Source: Halobaculum marinum
GTDB taxonomy: Archaea > Halobacteriota > Halobacteria > Halobacteriales > Haloferacaceae
Direction: 5' to 3'
NCBI RefSeq assembly: GCF_029338555.1
Contig: NZ_CP119990.1
Location: 62,001 to 126,000 of the forward strand
Length of the DNA: 64,000 nt
This document shows, piece after piece, positions 39,335 through 47,187 of this stretch. The translations under genes were made by a program, and so were the position numbers. A model generated the notes under the pieces. It was not told the DNA's origin. It was given only the letters and a program-made list of their open reading frames with translations, and searched no databases. Every line of letters starts with the position of its first letter. The first letter of the stretch is position 1.

Positions 39335-40699
39335 TCAGTCGTCCTGCACCGTGTCGGGCGTCGTCGCCACGACAGGGTCGTCTGCGCCCTCGGAGGCACC
39401 CGCGACGACGGTCCGCGCCGGAATCGGGTCGTCGCCGCGAGGCGCGAGCGTCAGGAGTCGCTCGAGCACCGTGAGGTCGTGCGGTTGCTGCTTCTGGATC
39501 GTCTCGTACTCGACGACGATGTCGCCGTCGACCTCGCGGATCCGGACGTAGTTGAGCCGGAACGACGGGTAGTAGACGAGCGGGAGTAAGCCGAGCACGA
39601 CCGACCGTCGGCGGAACCGCTTCAGCCACGTCCCGGTGTTGACGACGACGCGCCCGTCGACGGGCGTGACGGCCGCACGGTGGGTGTGGCCGTACACGAA
39701 CGCGGCGACGTCGGGGCGCTCGGCGAACACTTCGCGGGCGGCCTCGACGTAGCGGTCGGCGACCGTCTCGGGCGCCTCCTCGCGAACCAGTCCGAACCGC
39801 GAGAGTGTCCCCCGAACGTCGCGCGCGAGGACGTAGAGGGGGATGGCCATCACGAACAGCAACAGCATGACGACGATGTTGACCACGATCACGAAGTCGA
39901 TGACCACCCCGACGACGCTGAGTGACGCCAGTATCTCAGAGAAGGTGGCATACGGCCACGACCAGATCCCGGTGATCGCGAGGAGGAACGTGAGGAACAC
40001 GAGGACGCTGGTGTTGAACAACAGCAAGAACGGGAGGAACACGTAGCGGAGCAGCGGGTTCATCTCCCGGTAGAAGTACATCGACGCGATCCACGACGGA
40101 ATCTCCGTCATCGGCGTCACCGACTGGATGTCCTTGAGCCAGTTGTACTTCCCTCGCTGGGAGAGTTTCCCCGCTCGACTCGTGATGTGTTGGTTCACGA
40201 AGTAGCCCGGCGGGTTCGCGTACGGGTTGCCGAACTCGGGGCTGGTGTTGTTCGGGTCGCGCTGTTGGCCGTGTTCGACCCACACCGTCCGGCCGGCGAC
40301 CTCGCGGGTGATCACCACCTCCTGTTCCAGCCGCACGTTGTACGCGGCGAGGCGCTCGACGTACTCGGGGTAGCACGCGAGTTCGTAGTCGTGGTTCCCG
40401 GGGATGATCGTGATGGGGACCCGCTCACCGGTGGCGCGGAGTTGCTCGAACAACTCGGGGTAGCGCTCGACGAGAGCGTCGAACTTCTCCATCCCCTCCA
40501 GTTCCGTGAACTCCCACAGCCCGAACAGGTCGCCGTTGACGATCAACTCGGCGTCCTCGTCGCTGCGTTCGAGGTCGCGCAGGAACGCGAGCAGTTCGGC
40601 CTCGAACTCCATTTCCTGGAGCGCCTCGTCGCCGCCGATGTGGAGGTCGCTGATGAAGTAGTACTGCGTCGCGTCCGTCGGTGCGATGTGGGTCGTCAT
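39335..40699 (-). CDS. Membrane-inserted metallophosphoesterase
   Basis: A 454-residue calcineurin-like phosphoesterase. The metal motifs are FISDLHIGG (Asp18, His20), VNGDLFG (Asp57), PGNHDYE (Asn102, His103), VEHGQQ (His143) and VYGHTHRA (His338, His340). Between the fourth and fifth motifs is a block of about four membrane helices (residues 216-295). The catalytic head therefore sits on an internal membrane anchor. It would cleave a phosphoester at the inner face of the membrane. The substrate is unknown. It converges with the FGE gene. Confidence 0.85.
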   Translation of the reverse strand: MTTHIAPTDATQYYFISDLHIGGDEALQEMEFEAELLAFLRDLERSDEDAELIVNGDLFGLWEFTELEGMEKFDALVERYPELFEQLRATGERVPITIIPGNHDYELACYPEYVERLAAYNVRLEQEVVITREVAGRTVWVEHGQQRDPNNTSPEFGNPYANPPGYFVNQHITSRAGKLSQRGKYNWLKDIQSVTPMTEIPSWIASMYFYREMNPLLRYVFLPFLLLFNTSVLVFLTFLLAITGIWSWPYATFSEILASLSVVGVVIDFVIVVNIVVMLLLFVMAIPLYVLARDVRGTLSRFGLVREEAPETVADRYVEAAREVFAERPDVAAFVYGHTHRAAVTPVDGRVVVNTGTWLKRFRRRSVVLGLLPLVYYPSFRLNYVRIREVDGDIVVEYETIQKQQPHDLTVLERLLTLAPRGDDPIPARTVVAGASEGADDPVVATTPDTVQDD

Positions 40700-40828
40700 C
40701 AGGTGTCGGTCGTGAGAAGTCGATTCGGGCCCCAGTTCACCAGGGTCCCGGGTAGTCTATCGCGCTACTCGGACAGTGCGACCCCGCTGGCCCGCCGACC
40801 ACGTCGGTCGGGCCGAGGTGAAGTCGAT

Positions 40829-41224
40829 TCAGGCCGCGGGGCGGCCCATCTCGACCTCTTCGTTGCCGTGAAGCAGGCCACCGACGGCACCGCCGACGAT
40901 GCCGGGCACCGCGGTGAAGACGATGAACGCTAGCGCCGCCAGCCCGAGTCCGAGGCCGAGGAAGCCGGTGACGAGGGTCCCCAGCAGCGTCAAGATCAGA
41001 GTGACGATCACGGCGCCGAGCGTCGTCGCCAGCGCGCCGTGGAACGCGTCGCTCAGGAGCGACCGGTTGTTCATGTAGCCGGCGACGCCGCCCGCGATCA
41101 GGCCGGCCAGCCCGGCACCGACCACGGGGAGGCTCGCGTTCGTGAACGGCAGCCCCAACCCACTGACGAGTCCGATGATGATCGACGCGACAAACCCCGC
41201 AAGCACCGCTCTCCAGTTGACCAT
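40829..41224 (-). CDS. DUF5518 membrane protein
   Basis: A 131-residue protein with four hydrophobic helices: AVLAGFVASIIIGLVSGLGL, VGAGLAGLIAGGVAGYMNNR, LGAVIVTLILTLLGTLVTGF and FIVFTAVPGIVGGAVGGLLH. The Gly-rich GYMN loop and VPGIVGGAVGG end define the haloarchaeal DUF5518 family. A second member is at 53143-53541. Function unknown. Confidence 0.8.
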   Translation of the reverse strand: MVNWRAVLAGFVASIIIGLVSGLGLPFTNASLPVVGAGLAGLIAGGVAGYMNNRSLLSDAFHGALATTLGAVIVTLILTLLGTLVTGFLGLGLGLAALAFIVFTAVPGIVGGAVGGLLHGNEEVEMGRPAA

Positions 41225-41337
41225 GACAGTGTATCGACGCGTCGGATATTAACCACAGTTTCCCGATACGGACGGCTGCTCGCCACCAACGGTCCGGCTT
41301 GTACCCCGTTCCGCCCGGTGGTCGGTCCATCGGCCGG

Positions 41338-42003
41338 TCACCGGTTGGTCGAGTCGCCGCCGAGTCGGGCGGCGAGTTGGTCGGAGATGTCTGTCAGGTG
41401 GGCCGTCCCGAGCACCGCGACGATCAGCCCGCCGATGGAGTTGTACACGAGGTCGAGGATCGTGTCGTCGAGACCGTACTGGGTGAGCACCTCCGTCAGC
41501 CCGAGGAGCGTCGAGACGACGCCGATGTAGAACTCGATCAGCTCCCAGATCACGCCGAACGCCATCACGAACATGAGGAGGTACGCGAACGTGAACAGCG
41601 GCGGGAGCTCGATGTGCTCGGAGTGGACCTGGAACGCGCGGATCACCGCGTAGGCGGCGCCAGCGACCAGCGACGACGACAGCGCGTGGGTCATGTGGTC
41701 CCACCAGTCGAGCGCCTTGTACGGGCTGAGGAACTCCAACCCCGGGAGCGGGAGCGTCCCGAGCGCGTGCAGGAACATCGCCACCGAGATCCACACCACG
41801 AGGCCGACGCTCATCGTCACGTCGAAGCGCCGCCGCAACAGCGCAGGCAGGAACGTGACGAGCAGGCCGACGCCGGCGTTGACCGCGACCCCGGAGTTGC
41901 CGTACACCAGCCCGAGCGCGAACATGATCCCCATCAGCACCTGCAGGAGCCTGACGACCGCTTGCCCCGTCGTTCCGGGGAACGTCCGGCGTTCGGTGAT
42001 CAC
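41338..42003 (-). CDS. DUF2238-like membrane protein
   Basis: From the GTG at 42003 this is a 221-residue protein (MITERRTFPGTTGQAVVRLL) with about seven helices. It contains the loop segments KALDWWDHMTHALSSSLVAG and MFVMAFGVIWELIEFYIGVV, and the end YGLDDTILDLVYNSIGGLIV. The Asp/His loop motif fits DUF2238/YjdF. The start overlaps the stop of the upstream membrane gene by 3 nt within GTGA, so the two are translationally coupled. Confidence 0.75.
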   Translation of the reverse strand: MITERRTFPGTTGQAVVRLLQVLMGIMFALGLVYGNSGVAVNAGVGLLVTFLPALLRRRFDVTMSVGLVVWISVAMFLHALGTLPLPGLEFLSPYKALDWWDHMTHALSSSLVAGAAYAVIRAFQVHSEHIELPPLFTFAYLLMFVMAFGVIWELIEFYIGVVSTLLGLTEVLTQYGLDDTILDLVYNSIGGLIVAVLGTAHLTDISDQLAARLGGDSTNR

Positions 42004-42605
42004 GCCACCACCTCCGGCTCCTCGGCGGCGCTCGCACCGTCGCGGGCGAGCAGGCGGCGGAAGTACCACCGGAACAGCAGGCCGGCGACGACCCCCGCAA
42101 TCGCGGCGGCGGTGAACACGTACATCAACTCGTCGTTCGTCTGGACGAAGCGCGTCCCGAACAGGACGTTCGAGGCGGCCGAGCCGACCGCCCAGAATCC
42201 GGCGGTCGCCAGCGTCGCGACGACGACGAACGCGATGGCGAACCCGGGCGTCATGCGGACCGAGGTGACCAACTGGAGCGCGACGACGACCAACAGCGCC
42301 AGCGTCGCGACGCTCACGCCGATCACCACCTCGCCGAAGAACCCCGGCTGGCCGGTACCGACCGCCAGTGGGATCGCCGCGATCACGAGCAACGGCCACG
42401 AGACGGTGCGTGTCCACCGCTGGGCGACCAACGGCGGGACGACCGCTACGAACGCCGCGACACTCGCGATCGTGAGTATCGCGAGGAGGCCGGCGAAGAA
42501 CGCCAGCACGGCGATCGCGGCGATGACTGCGGTCACGACCCACGAGACGGCGGCGTTGACCCGCTCGTCGCGAACGAACCACTCTTCTGGAAGTTGTTGA
42601 CTCAT
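42000..42605 (-). CDS. Multi-pass membrane protein
   Basis: A 201-residue protein starting MSQQLPEEWFVRDERVNAAV. Its six hydrophobic helices are arranged as tight pairs, for example SWPLLVIAAIPLAVGTG and FAIAFVVVATLATAGFWAVG. A polar N-terminus carries the WF(V)RDERVNA motif also seen in other haloarchaeal membrane genes. It is coupled to the DUF2238-like gene downstream. I assign no function. Confidence 0.6.
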   Translation of the reverse strand: MSQQLPEEWFVRDERVNAAVSWVVTAVIAAIAVLAFFAGLLAILTIASVAAFVAVVPPLVAQRWTRTVSWPLLVIAAIPLAVGTGQPGFFGEVVIGVSVATLALLVVVALQLVTSVRMTPGFAIAFVVVATLATAGFWAVGSAASNVLFGTRFVQTNDELMYVFTAAAIAGVVAGLLFRWYFRRLLARDGASAAEEPEVVA

Positions 42606-42808
42606 GTTCTGCTCCGGTCGGCACGCGGTCGGCGGACGACCGATGCGCGAACTACCCTTCTAGTCGACATGACGACGCAAAAACGAACGTTCACGCTGCG
42701 TGCACGTCGTCGCCACGAAGCCGTCCCTCAGTCGGCACGGAACGGATCGGTTCCTATCTGGTGGGAGCGCGCAGTCGACTTCTTCGTCGCTCGCGAGGAC
42801 GTTCCACC

Positions 42809-43486
42809 GTGGAGTACGACATCACGTCCAGACCATCGTACGCGCTACTCACCGTCTCGCTCGACGCCACAGAGTCGATCCGTGCGGAGTCCGGTGCGAT
42901 GGTGAGTCACGACGCGGGCATCGACATCGAGACGAACGCGACCGGCGGATTCCTCAAGTCCGTCCGTCGCGCCTTCGGCGGCGAGAGTTTCTTCCAGAAC
43001 ACGTTCACGGCGCGCGAATCGGGTGACGTGTCGTTCGCCCCGCCGCTCCCGGGCGACGTCGACCACGTCGAACTGAACGCGGAGACGCTGTACGTCCAGT
43101 CGGGGTCGTACCTCGCGGGCGCCGAGGGACTCGACGTAGACACCGACTTCGGGGGCGCACGCTCCTTCTTCGGCGGGGAGGGGTTGTTCCTCCTGCGCGT
43201 CTCTGGGACTGGACCGCTGTTTCTGTCGAGCTACGGCGCCATCGAGTCGGTCGACCTCGACGAGCGCGGCTCGTTCGTCGTCGACACCGGCCACATCGTC
43301 GCGTTCGAGGACACCGCCGACTTCACCGTCCGGAAGGTGGGCGGTCTGCGCTCGACGCTCACCAGCGGCGAGGGGCTCGTCTGTGAGTTCTCCGGGTCGG
43401 GGACCGTCTGGCTCCAGTCGCGCAGTCAGGACGCGTTCCTCTCGTGGCTGATCCCGAAGCTCCCGACGCAGACGAACTCGGCCTGA
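42809..43486 (+). CDS. TIGR00266/AIM24-family protein
   Basis: From the GTG at 42809 (MEYDITSRPSYALLTVSLDA) this 225-residue protein carries the family's beta-rich signature: AESGAMVSHDAGIDIETNAT, the serine-rich SFFQNTFTARESGDVSFAPP, GGEGLFLLRVSGTGPLFLSS, and FVVDTGHIVAFEDTADFTVR. AIM24-like proteins form double-stranded beta-helices. The cellular role in archaea is unknown. No membrane helix is present. Confidence 0.85.
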   Translation: MEYDITSRPSYALLTVSLDATESIRAESGAMVSHDAGIDIETNATGGFLKSVRRAFGGESFFQNTFTARESGDVSFAPPLPGDVDHVELNAETLYVQSGSYLAGAEGLDVDTDFGGARSFFGGEGLFLLRVSGTGPLFLSSYGAIESVDLDERGSFVVDTGHIVAFEDTADFTVRKVGGLRSTLTSGEGLVCEFSGSGTVWLQSRSQDAFLSWLIPKLPTQTNSA

Positions 43487-43579
43487 GGCGCCACCGCTGG
43501 CGTCCCGTCCGGTCGCACGGTCCCAGCGCCGTGCGAATTCCCGCACCGGCTAACCGCCCGGTCCGTGAACCGGACGGCG

Positions 43580-44944
43580 ATGCGACTCGTCCGGACCCTC
43601 GTCCCCGAGGACGGCCTCGCGGCCGTCGAATCCGTCCTCGACGGCTACGACATCGACTACGTCGTCGTCAACGAGGCGGGCGACACAGACGCCGAGGGGC
43701 TCCTCGTCGAGTTTCCGGTGCCGACGCAGGCGGTCGAGTCCGTGCTGGCGGAGGTCCGCGAGGCGCGGGAGGCCGACCACGGCGGGTCGGAGGAGCCGCC
43801 GGAAGACGCCTACACCGTCGTCACGAGCGCCGAGTCCGTGTTCGCACCCCACGTCGACGAACTGGAGGCGCGGTTCGTCACCGGCACCGAGGAGGACGAC
43901 GCAATCCCGACCGAGGAGATTCGCTCGACGGCGCTGGACATGACGCCGAGTCCACTGACGTACTACTCGATGACGCTGTTGAGCGCGCTCGTCGCGACGG
44001 CGGGGCTGCTGCTCGACGCTCCCGCCATCGTCGTCGGGTCGATGGTGATCGCGCCGCTCATCGGGTCGGCGCTGACTGCGAGCGTCGGGACGGTGCTCGA
44101 CGAGCGGCGGATGCTGTGGGAGGGGCTCAAGACGCAACTCCTCGGGCTGGCGCTTGCGATCGCGGCGGCGACGGCGTTCAGCCTGGCGCTGCGATCGGCG
44201 GCGTTCCTCCCGCCGGCCCTCGACGTGACCACGACCCGCCAGATCGCCAACCGGATCTCGCCGGGGCTGTTGTCGGTCGTCGTCGGCGTCTGCGCGGGCG
44301 CTGCCGGGGCGTTCGGCCTCGCAACTGGTGTCTCCGTCGCACTCGTTGGCGTCATGGTCGCGGCGGCGCTGGTGCCGGCGGCCGCCGCCGTCGGCATCGG
44401 CATCGCGTGGCGCGTGCCGTCAGTCGCGCTCGGCGCGTTCCTCCTGTTGGTGTTGAACGCGCTGGCGATCCACCTCGCGGCGGCAGCCGTCTTGTGGCAC
44501 CTCGGCTACCGCCCGGACGACGCGACGGCCAACCGCGACGGCGGCCTCCCGTGGTCCCGCTACGCCTCCGTCGCCGCGGTCGCGCTGGTCGTCCTCGCAC
44601 TGTTCGTCGCTGCCGGCGCGACTGTCGGGACCCAGATCGCCTTCGAGCGACAGGCCAACGTCGTCGCCGCAGACGTGGTCGACGAGGAGCGCTACGAGGC
44701 GCTGGAACTCGTCTCCGTCACCACCGAGTTCGGGCTCCCGGACGCGCTCCTCGCTTCGGGAGACCGCGCGGTCACGGTCGTCGTCTCGCGCCCGGTCGAC
44801 CGGCGCTACCCGGACCTCGCGCGAACCATCGCCGACGGCATCGAACGCGAGACGGGTAACCGTGTGGCGGTGACCGTCGAGTTCGTCGACCGCCAACGCG
44901 TTTCCGCGCCGGCGAGGGCGGTCGGGAGCAGTCGATCGCGGTAA
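43580..44944 (+). CDS. TIGR00341/DUF389 membrane protein (copy 1)
   Basis: A 454-residue protein from MRLVRTLVPEDGLAAVESVL. Residues 1-120 are a soluble ferredoxin-like domain (YDIDYVVVNEAGDTDAEGLL). The DUF389 membrane core follows: YYSMTLLSALVATAGLLLDA, IVVGSMVIAPLIGSALTASV and VSVALVGVMVAAALVPAAAA. About nine helices end in a soluble tail. A related gene lies at 56539-57915. The transport or other function is unknown. The ATG at 43580 fits the family better than the one at 43565. Confidence 0.8.
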   Translation: MRLVRTLVPEDGLAAVESVLDGYDIDYVVVNEAGDTDAEGLLVEFPVPTQAVESVLAEVREAREADHGGSEEPPEDAYTVVTSAESVFAPHVDELEARFVTGTEEDDAIPTEEIRSTALDMTPSPLTYYSMTLLSALVATAGLLLDAPAIVVGSMVIAPLIGSALTASVGTVLDERRMLWEGLKTQLLGLALAIAAATAFSLALRSAAFLPPALDVTTTRQIANRISPGLLSVVVGVCAGAAGAFGLATGVSVALVGVMVAAALVPAAAAVGIGIAWRVPSVALGAFLLLVLNALAIHLAAAAVLWHLGYRPDDATANRDGGLPWSRYASVAAVALVVLALFVAAGATVGTQIAFERQANVVAADVVDEERYEALELVSVTTEFGLPDALLASGDRAVTVVVSRPVDRRYPDLARTIADGIERETGNRVAVTVEFVDRQRVSAPARAVGSSRSR

Positions 44945-44983
44945 CCCTCACGTTTTATCACCTAGTATCGACGATCGGTAGTC

Positions 44984-45160
44984 ATGGGAGTAACTGACAA
45001 GCGAGTGGGCGAGCCGGAGCGTCCGAGCGAGCCGCGGGAGGCGCCGCCGACGGGGGTTCGAGGACTTGTGACACGGGTGCGCGAACGGCTGGCCGAGTGG
45101 TCGCGAGTCCACGCGCGGATGCAGGTGGAACTGCTCGCGGGCCAACCGCGGGACCGCTGA
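44984..45160 (+). CDS. Small charged protein (58 aa)
   Basis: A TATA-like GTTTTATC (44952-44959) precedes the ATG at 44984. The 58-residue product starts MGVTDKRVGEPERPSEPREA and ends in an amphipathic helix (RVRERLAEWSRVHARMQVEL). Its third-position GC and promoter support coding, but it is small and matches no family I know. Confidence 0.5.
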   Translation: MGVTDKRVGEPERPSEPREAPPTGVRGLVTRVRERLAEWSRVHARMQVELLAGQPRDR

Positions 45161-45196
45161 GCGACCGCCGAGGCGCGTCGTGGGCTCGGCGCCGCC

Positions 45197-46345
45197 TCAG
45201 ACCGCGCAGTTGTTGCGTCCAGTCTCCAGCGTGACCGTCTCGGTCGCGTCTGCTGGCTCGTCGACGCCGCGGTTGATCCGGATCACGCGCTCGTAGTTCG
45301 CAGGCTTCTCCGGTAAGTCACCGGTCATCCGGTCGACGAACGCCGCCTCGTCGAGGCCGTACAGTGCGAGGCCGTCGAGCACGTCTCCCAGGCGGGCGCC
45401 GACGAGCGAGCCCGGTTCGGCGGTCGCCCACGTCCCGTCGGAGTCCACGTGGACGTGGCCCGGGAGGACGGTCAGATCTTCGGGCAAGGCTCCGAACACC
45501 TCGTGGAGCGTCTGGTGGGCCATCCGGGCGCCCTCGGCGGCGCCTTCCTCGCCGAACTGGAGTTCCGTCCGCCCCACCGAGTCGACGAACAGCGCGTCGC
45601 CGGTGAGCACGGCGTGGTCGCCGAGACGGTAGCTGACGAGTTCGGACGTGTGACCGGGCGTCGACAGCGCCGTCAGGTCGGTGTCGCCGACGGCGAGCGT
45701 CTCCCCGTCGGCGAGCGGCGCGTAGTCGATGGCCACGTCGCGCTCGATTGCGCCCTCGCCGAGTCGGTACGGGACGCCGAGCCGGTCCGCGAGCGCGCGG
45801 CCCCCACTGATGTGGTCGGCGTGGACGTGCGTGTCGAGCACCGCCGTAATCGTCAGGTCCCGCTCGGCGGCGGCCGCGAGGTACTGGTCGACGTGGCGAC
45901 CGGGGTCGACGACGACCGCCTCGCCCGCCGAGCGCGACCCGACGAGATACGAGAGGCAGCCCTTCCCGCGGCGGCCGAACTGGACGACGACGAGGTCGTC
46001 GGACGGTTCGAACACCGCCGTCTCGTACAGGTCGTTCCAGTCGCGCATCCCGCCGGAGACGGCGGCCACGTCGTCCCACCCGGCGCGGTCCATGCGGACC
46101 GCGAGGTTCGCTGAGGTGACCCCCTTCCCGCAGATGGTGAGCACCGGGCGCTCGGAGGGGGCGACCTCGCGCAACGTCGCGAGTTGCTCATCGGAGAGCG
46201 CCTCGGTCGGGCCGAACGGGAACGACACCGCGCCCGGGACGCGCCACGACTCGTAGCTGTCGACGGGTCTCGTATCGAGCAGCGTGAACTCTCGGCGGTC
46301 GTCGATCGCGTCCGCGAGCCACCGCGCGCTGTGTACCTCGATCAT
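45197..46345 (-). CDS. Rhodanese and persulfide-dioxygenase-like fusion
   Basis: A 382-residue protein. Residues 1-105 form a rhodanese domain with catalytic Cys72 in LTICGKGVTSAN. Residues 115-350 form a metallo-beta-lactamase domain with THVHADHISGG (His173, His175, Asp177, His178) and the later STPGHTSELVSY and VLPGHVHV histidines. This domain pair is typical of sulfur-transfer and persulfide-oxidising enzymes, but here the rhodanese comes first. It would handle glutathione or other low-molecular persulfides in the cytoplasm. The C-terminal CAV end is conserved-looking. Confidence 0.85.
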   Translation of the reverse strand: MIEVHSARWLADAIDDRREFTLLDTRPVDSYESWRVPGAVSFPFGPTEALSDEQLATLREVAPSERPVLTICGKGVTSANLAVRMDRAGWDDVAAVSGGMRDWNDLYETAVFEPSDDLVVVQFGRRGKGCLSYLVGSRSAGEAVVVDPGRHVDQYLAAAAERDLTITAVLDTHVHADHISGGRALADRLGVPYRLGEGAIERDVAIDYAPLADGETLAVGDTDLTALSTPGHTSELVSYRLGDHAVLTGDALFVDSVGRTELQFGEEGAAEGARMAHQTLHEVFGALPEDLTVLPGHVHVDSDGTWATAEPGSLVGARLGDVLDGLALYGLDEAAFVDRMTGDLPEKPANYERVIRINRGVDEPADATETVTLETGRNNCAV

Positions 46346-46610
46346 GCTGTCTTGTGTTCGGCGGACACTATAATGCGTTCCGGAGGGGCACTCGTCCGCG
46401 TCCGCTACGTACGTCGGTCGCTCCGAGCCAGCGAACGCTTGTCGGGTTCACGCAATCGAGTCCGGTGGCTACCGGGGGTACCCGACACCGCCGCCGGATG
46501 TGGGAGTAGGGTGGGCGTTCGTCCGCGGACGGCGAGAGAAACTCCGCGTCTGTCGCTGACTTGGGCGGATTAGCTAGCGAACGGTGTGCTGTTCCGGTGG
46601 AACATCGACA

Positions 46611-46628
46611 AACCAAACGTATTTGGTT
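46611..46628 (+). promoter_or_regulatory. Inverted repeat AACCAAA-CGTA-TTTGGTT
   Basis: A perfect 7-bp inverted repeat with a 4-nt centre lies 29 nt before the ATG at 46657, over the expected promoter region. A regulator binding site is likely, plausibly for the HTH protein encoded downstream. Confidence 0.55.
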
Positions 46629-46656
46629 GCCACACTCGAATCCCGAGTAGACGCAG

Positions 46657-47166
46657 ATGGACCTGACCAGCAGCCAGCGCGACATCCTCAACACCCTCGT
46701 CAACGGGTACGAGACCGACGAGTCACCGATGCCGGCGACCGAGATCGCGGAGGTCTGCGACCGGCACGTCGGCACGATCCGCAACTTGATGCAGATGATG
46801 AAGTCGTTGGGCCTCGTCGAGGGCGTTCCGGGGTCAGAGGGAGGGTACGTCCCCACCGACGCGGCGTACGAGGCACTCGACCGCGACCGCGCGGGCGGCG
46901 AGGAGATGCTCGGCCTCGCCCACGACTTCGACCGCGTCGACGTGGCGGTGGAGTCGATCGGCTTCACGAACGTCCACCACCCGGAGAAGTGCCGCGCTCG
47001 CGTGACGTTCCGCGAGTCCGTCGCCCGTTTCGACGTCGGTGACCCGGTGATCGTCGGCCCGACGCCGAACGGCCTCGTCATCGCGGGCGAAGTCGAGGCG
47101 ACCGACGAGGGACACAACGTCCTCCATCTCGCAGTGTACAACCTCGAGGCGCCCCTCTCCGAGTAG
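46657..47166 (+). CDS. HTH transcriptional regulator with C-terminal sensor-like domain
   Basis: A 169-residue protein. A winged helix covers residues 1-70 (LTSSQRDILNTLVNGYETDE, TEIAEVCDRHVGTIRNLMQM, GLVEGVPGSEGGYVPTDAAY). The C-terminal 90 residues are alpha/beta (VAVESIGFTNVHHPEKCRAR, GDPVIVGPTPNGLVIAGEVE). Haloarchaeal proteins of this shape are Rrf2- or TrmB-like repressors. An inverted repeat 29 nt upstream of the start suggests autoregulation. Confidence 0.8.
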   Translation: MDLTSSQRDILNTLVNGYETDESPMPATEIAEVCDRHVGTIRNLMQMMKSLGLVEGVPGSEGGYVPTDAAYEALDRDRAGGEEMLGLAHDFDRVDVAVESIGFTNVHHPEKCRARVTFRESVARFDVGDPVIVGPTPNGLVIAGEVEATDEGHNVLHLAVYNLEAPLSE

Positions 47167-47187
47167 CGGCGTCGCGACGCTGGGTCG

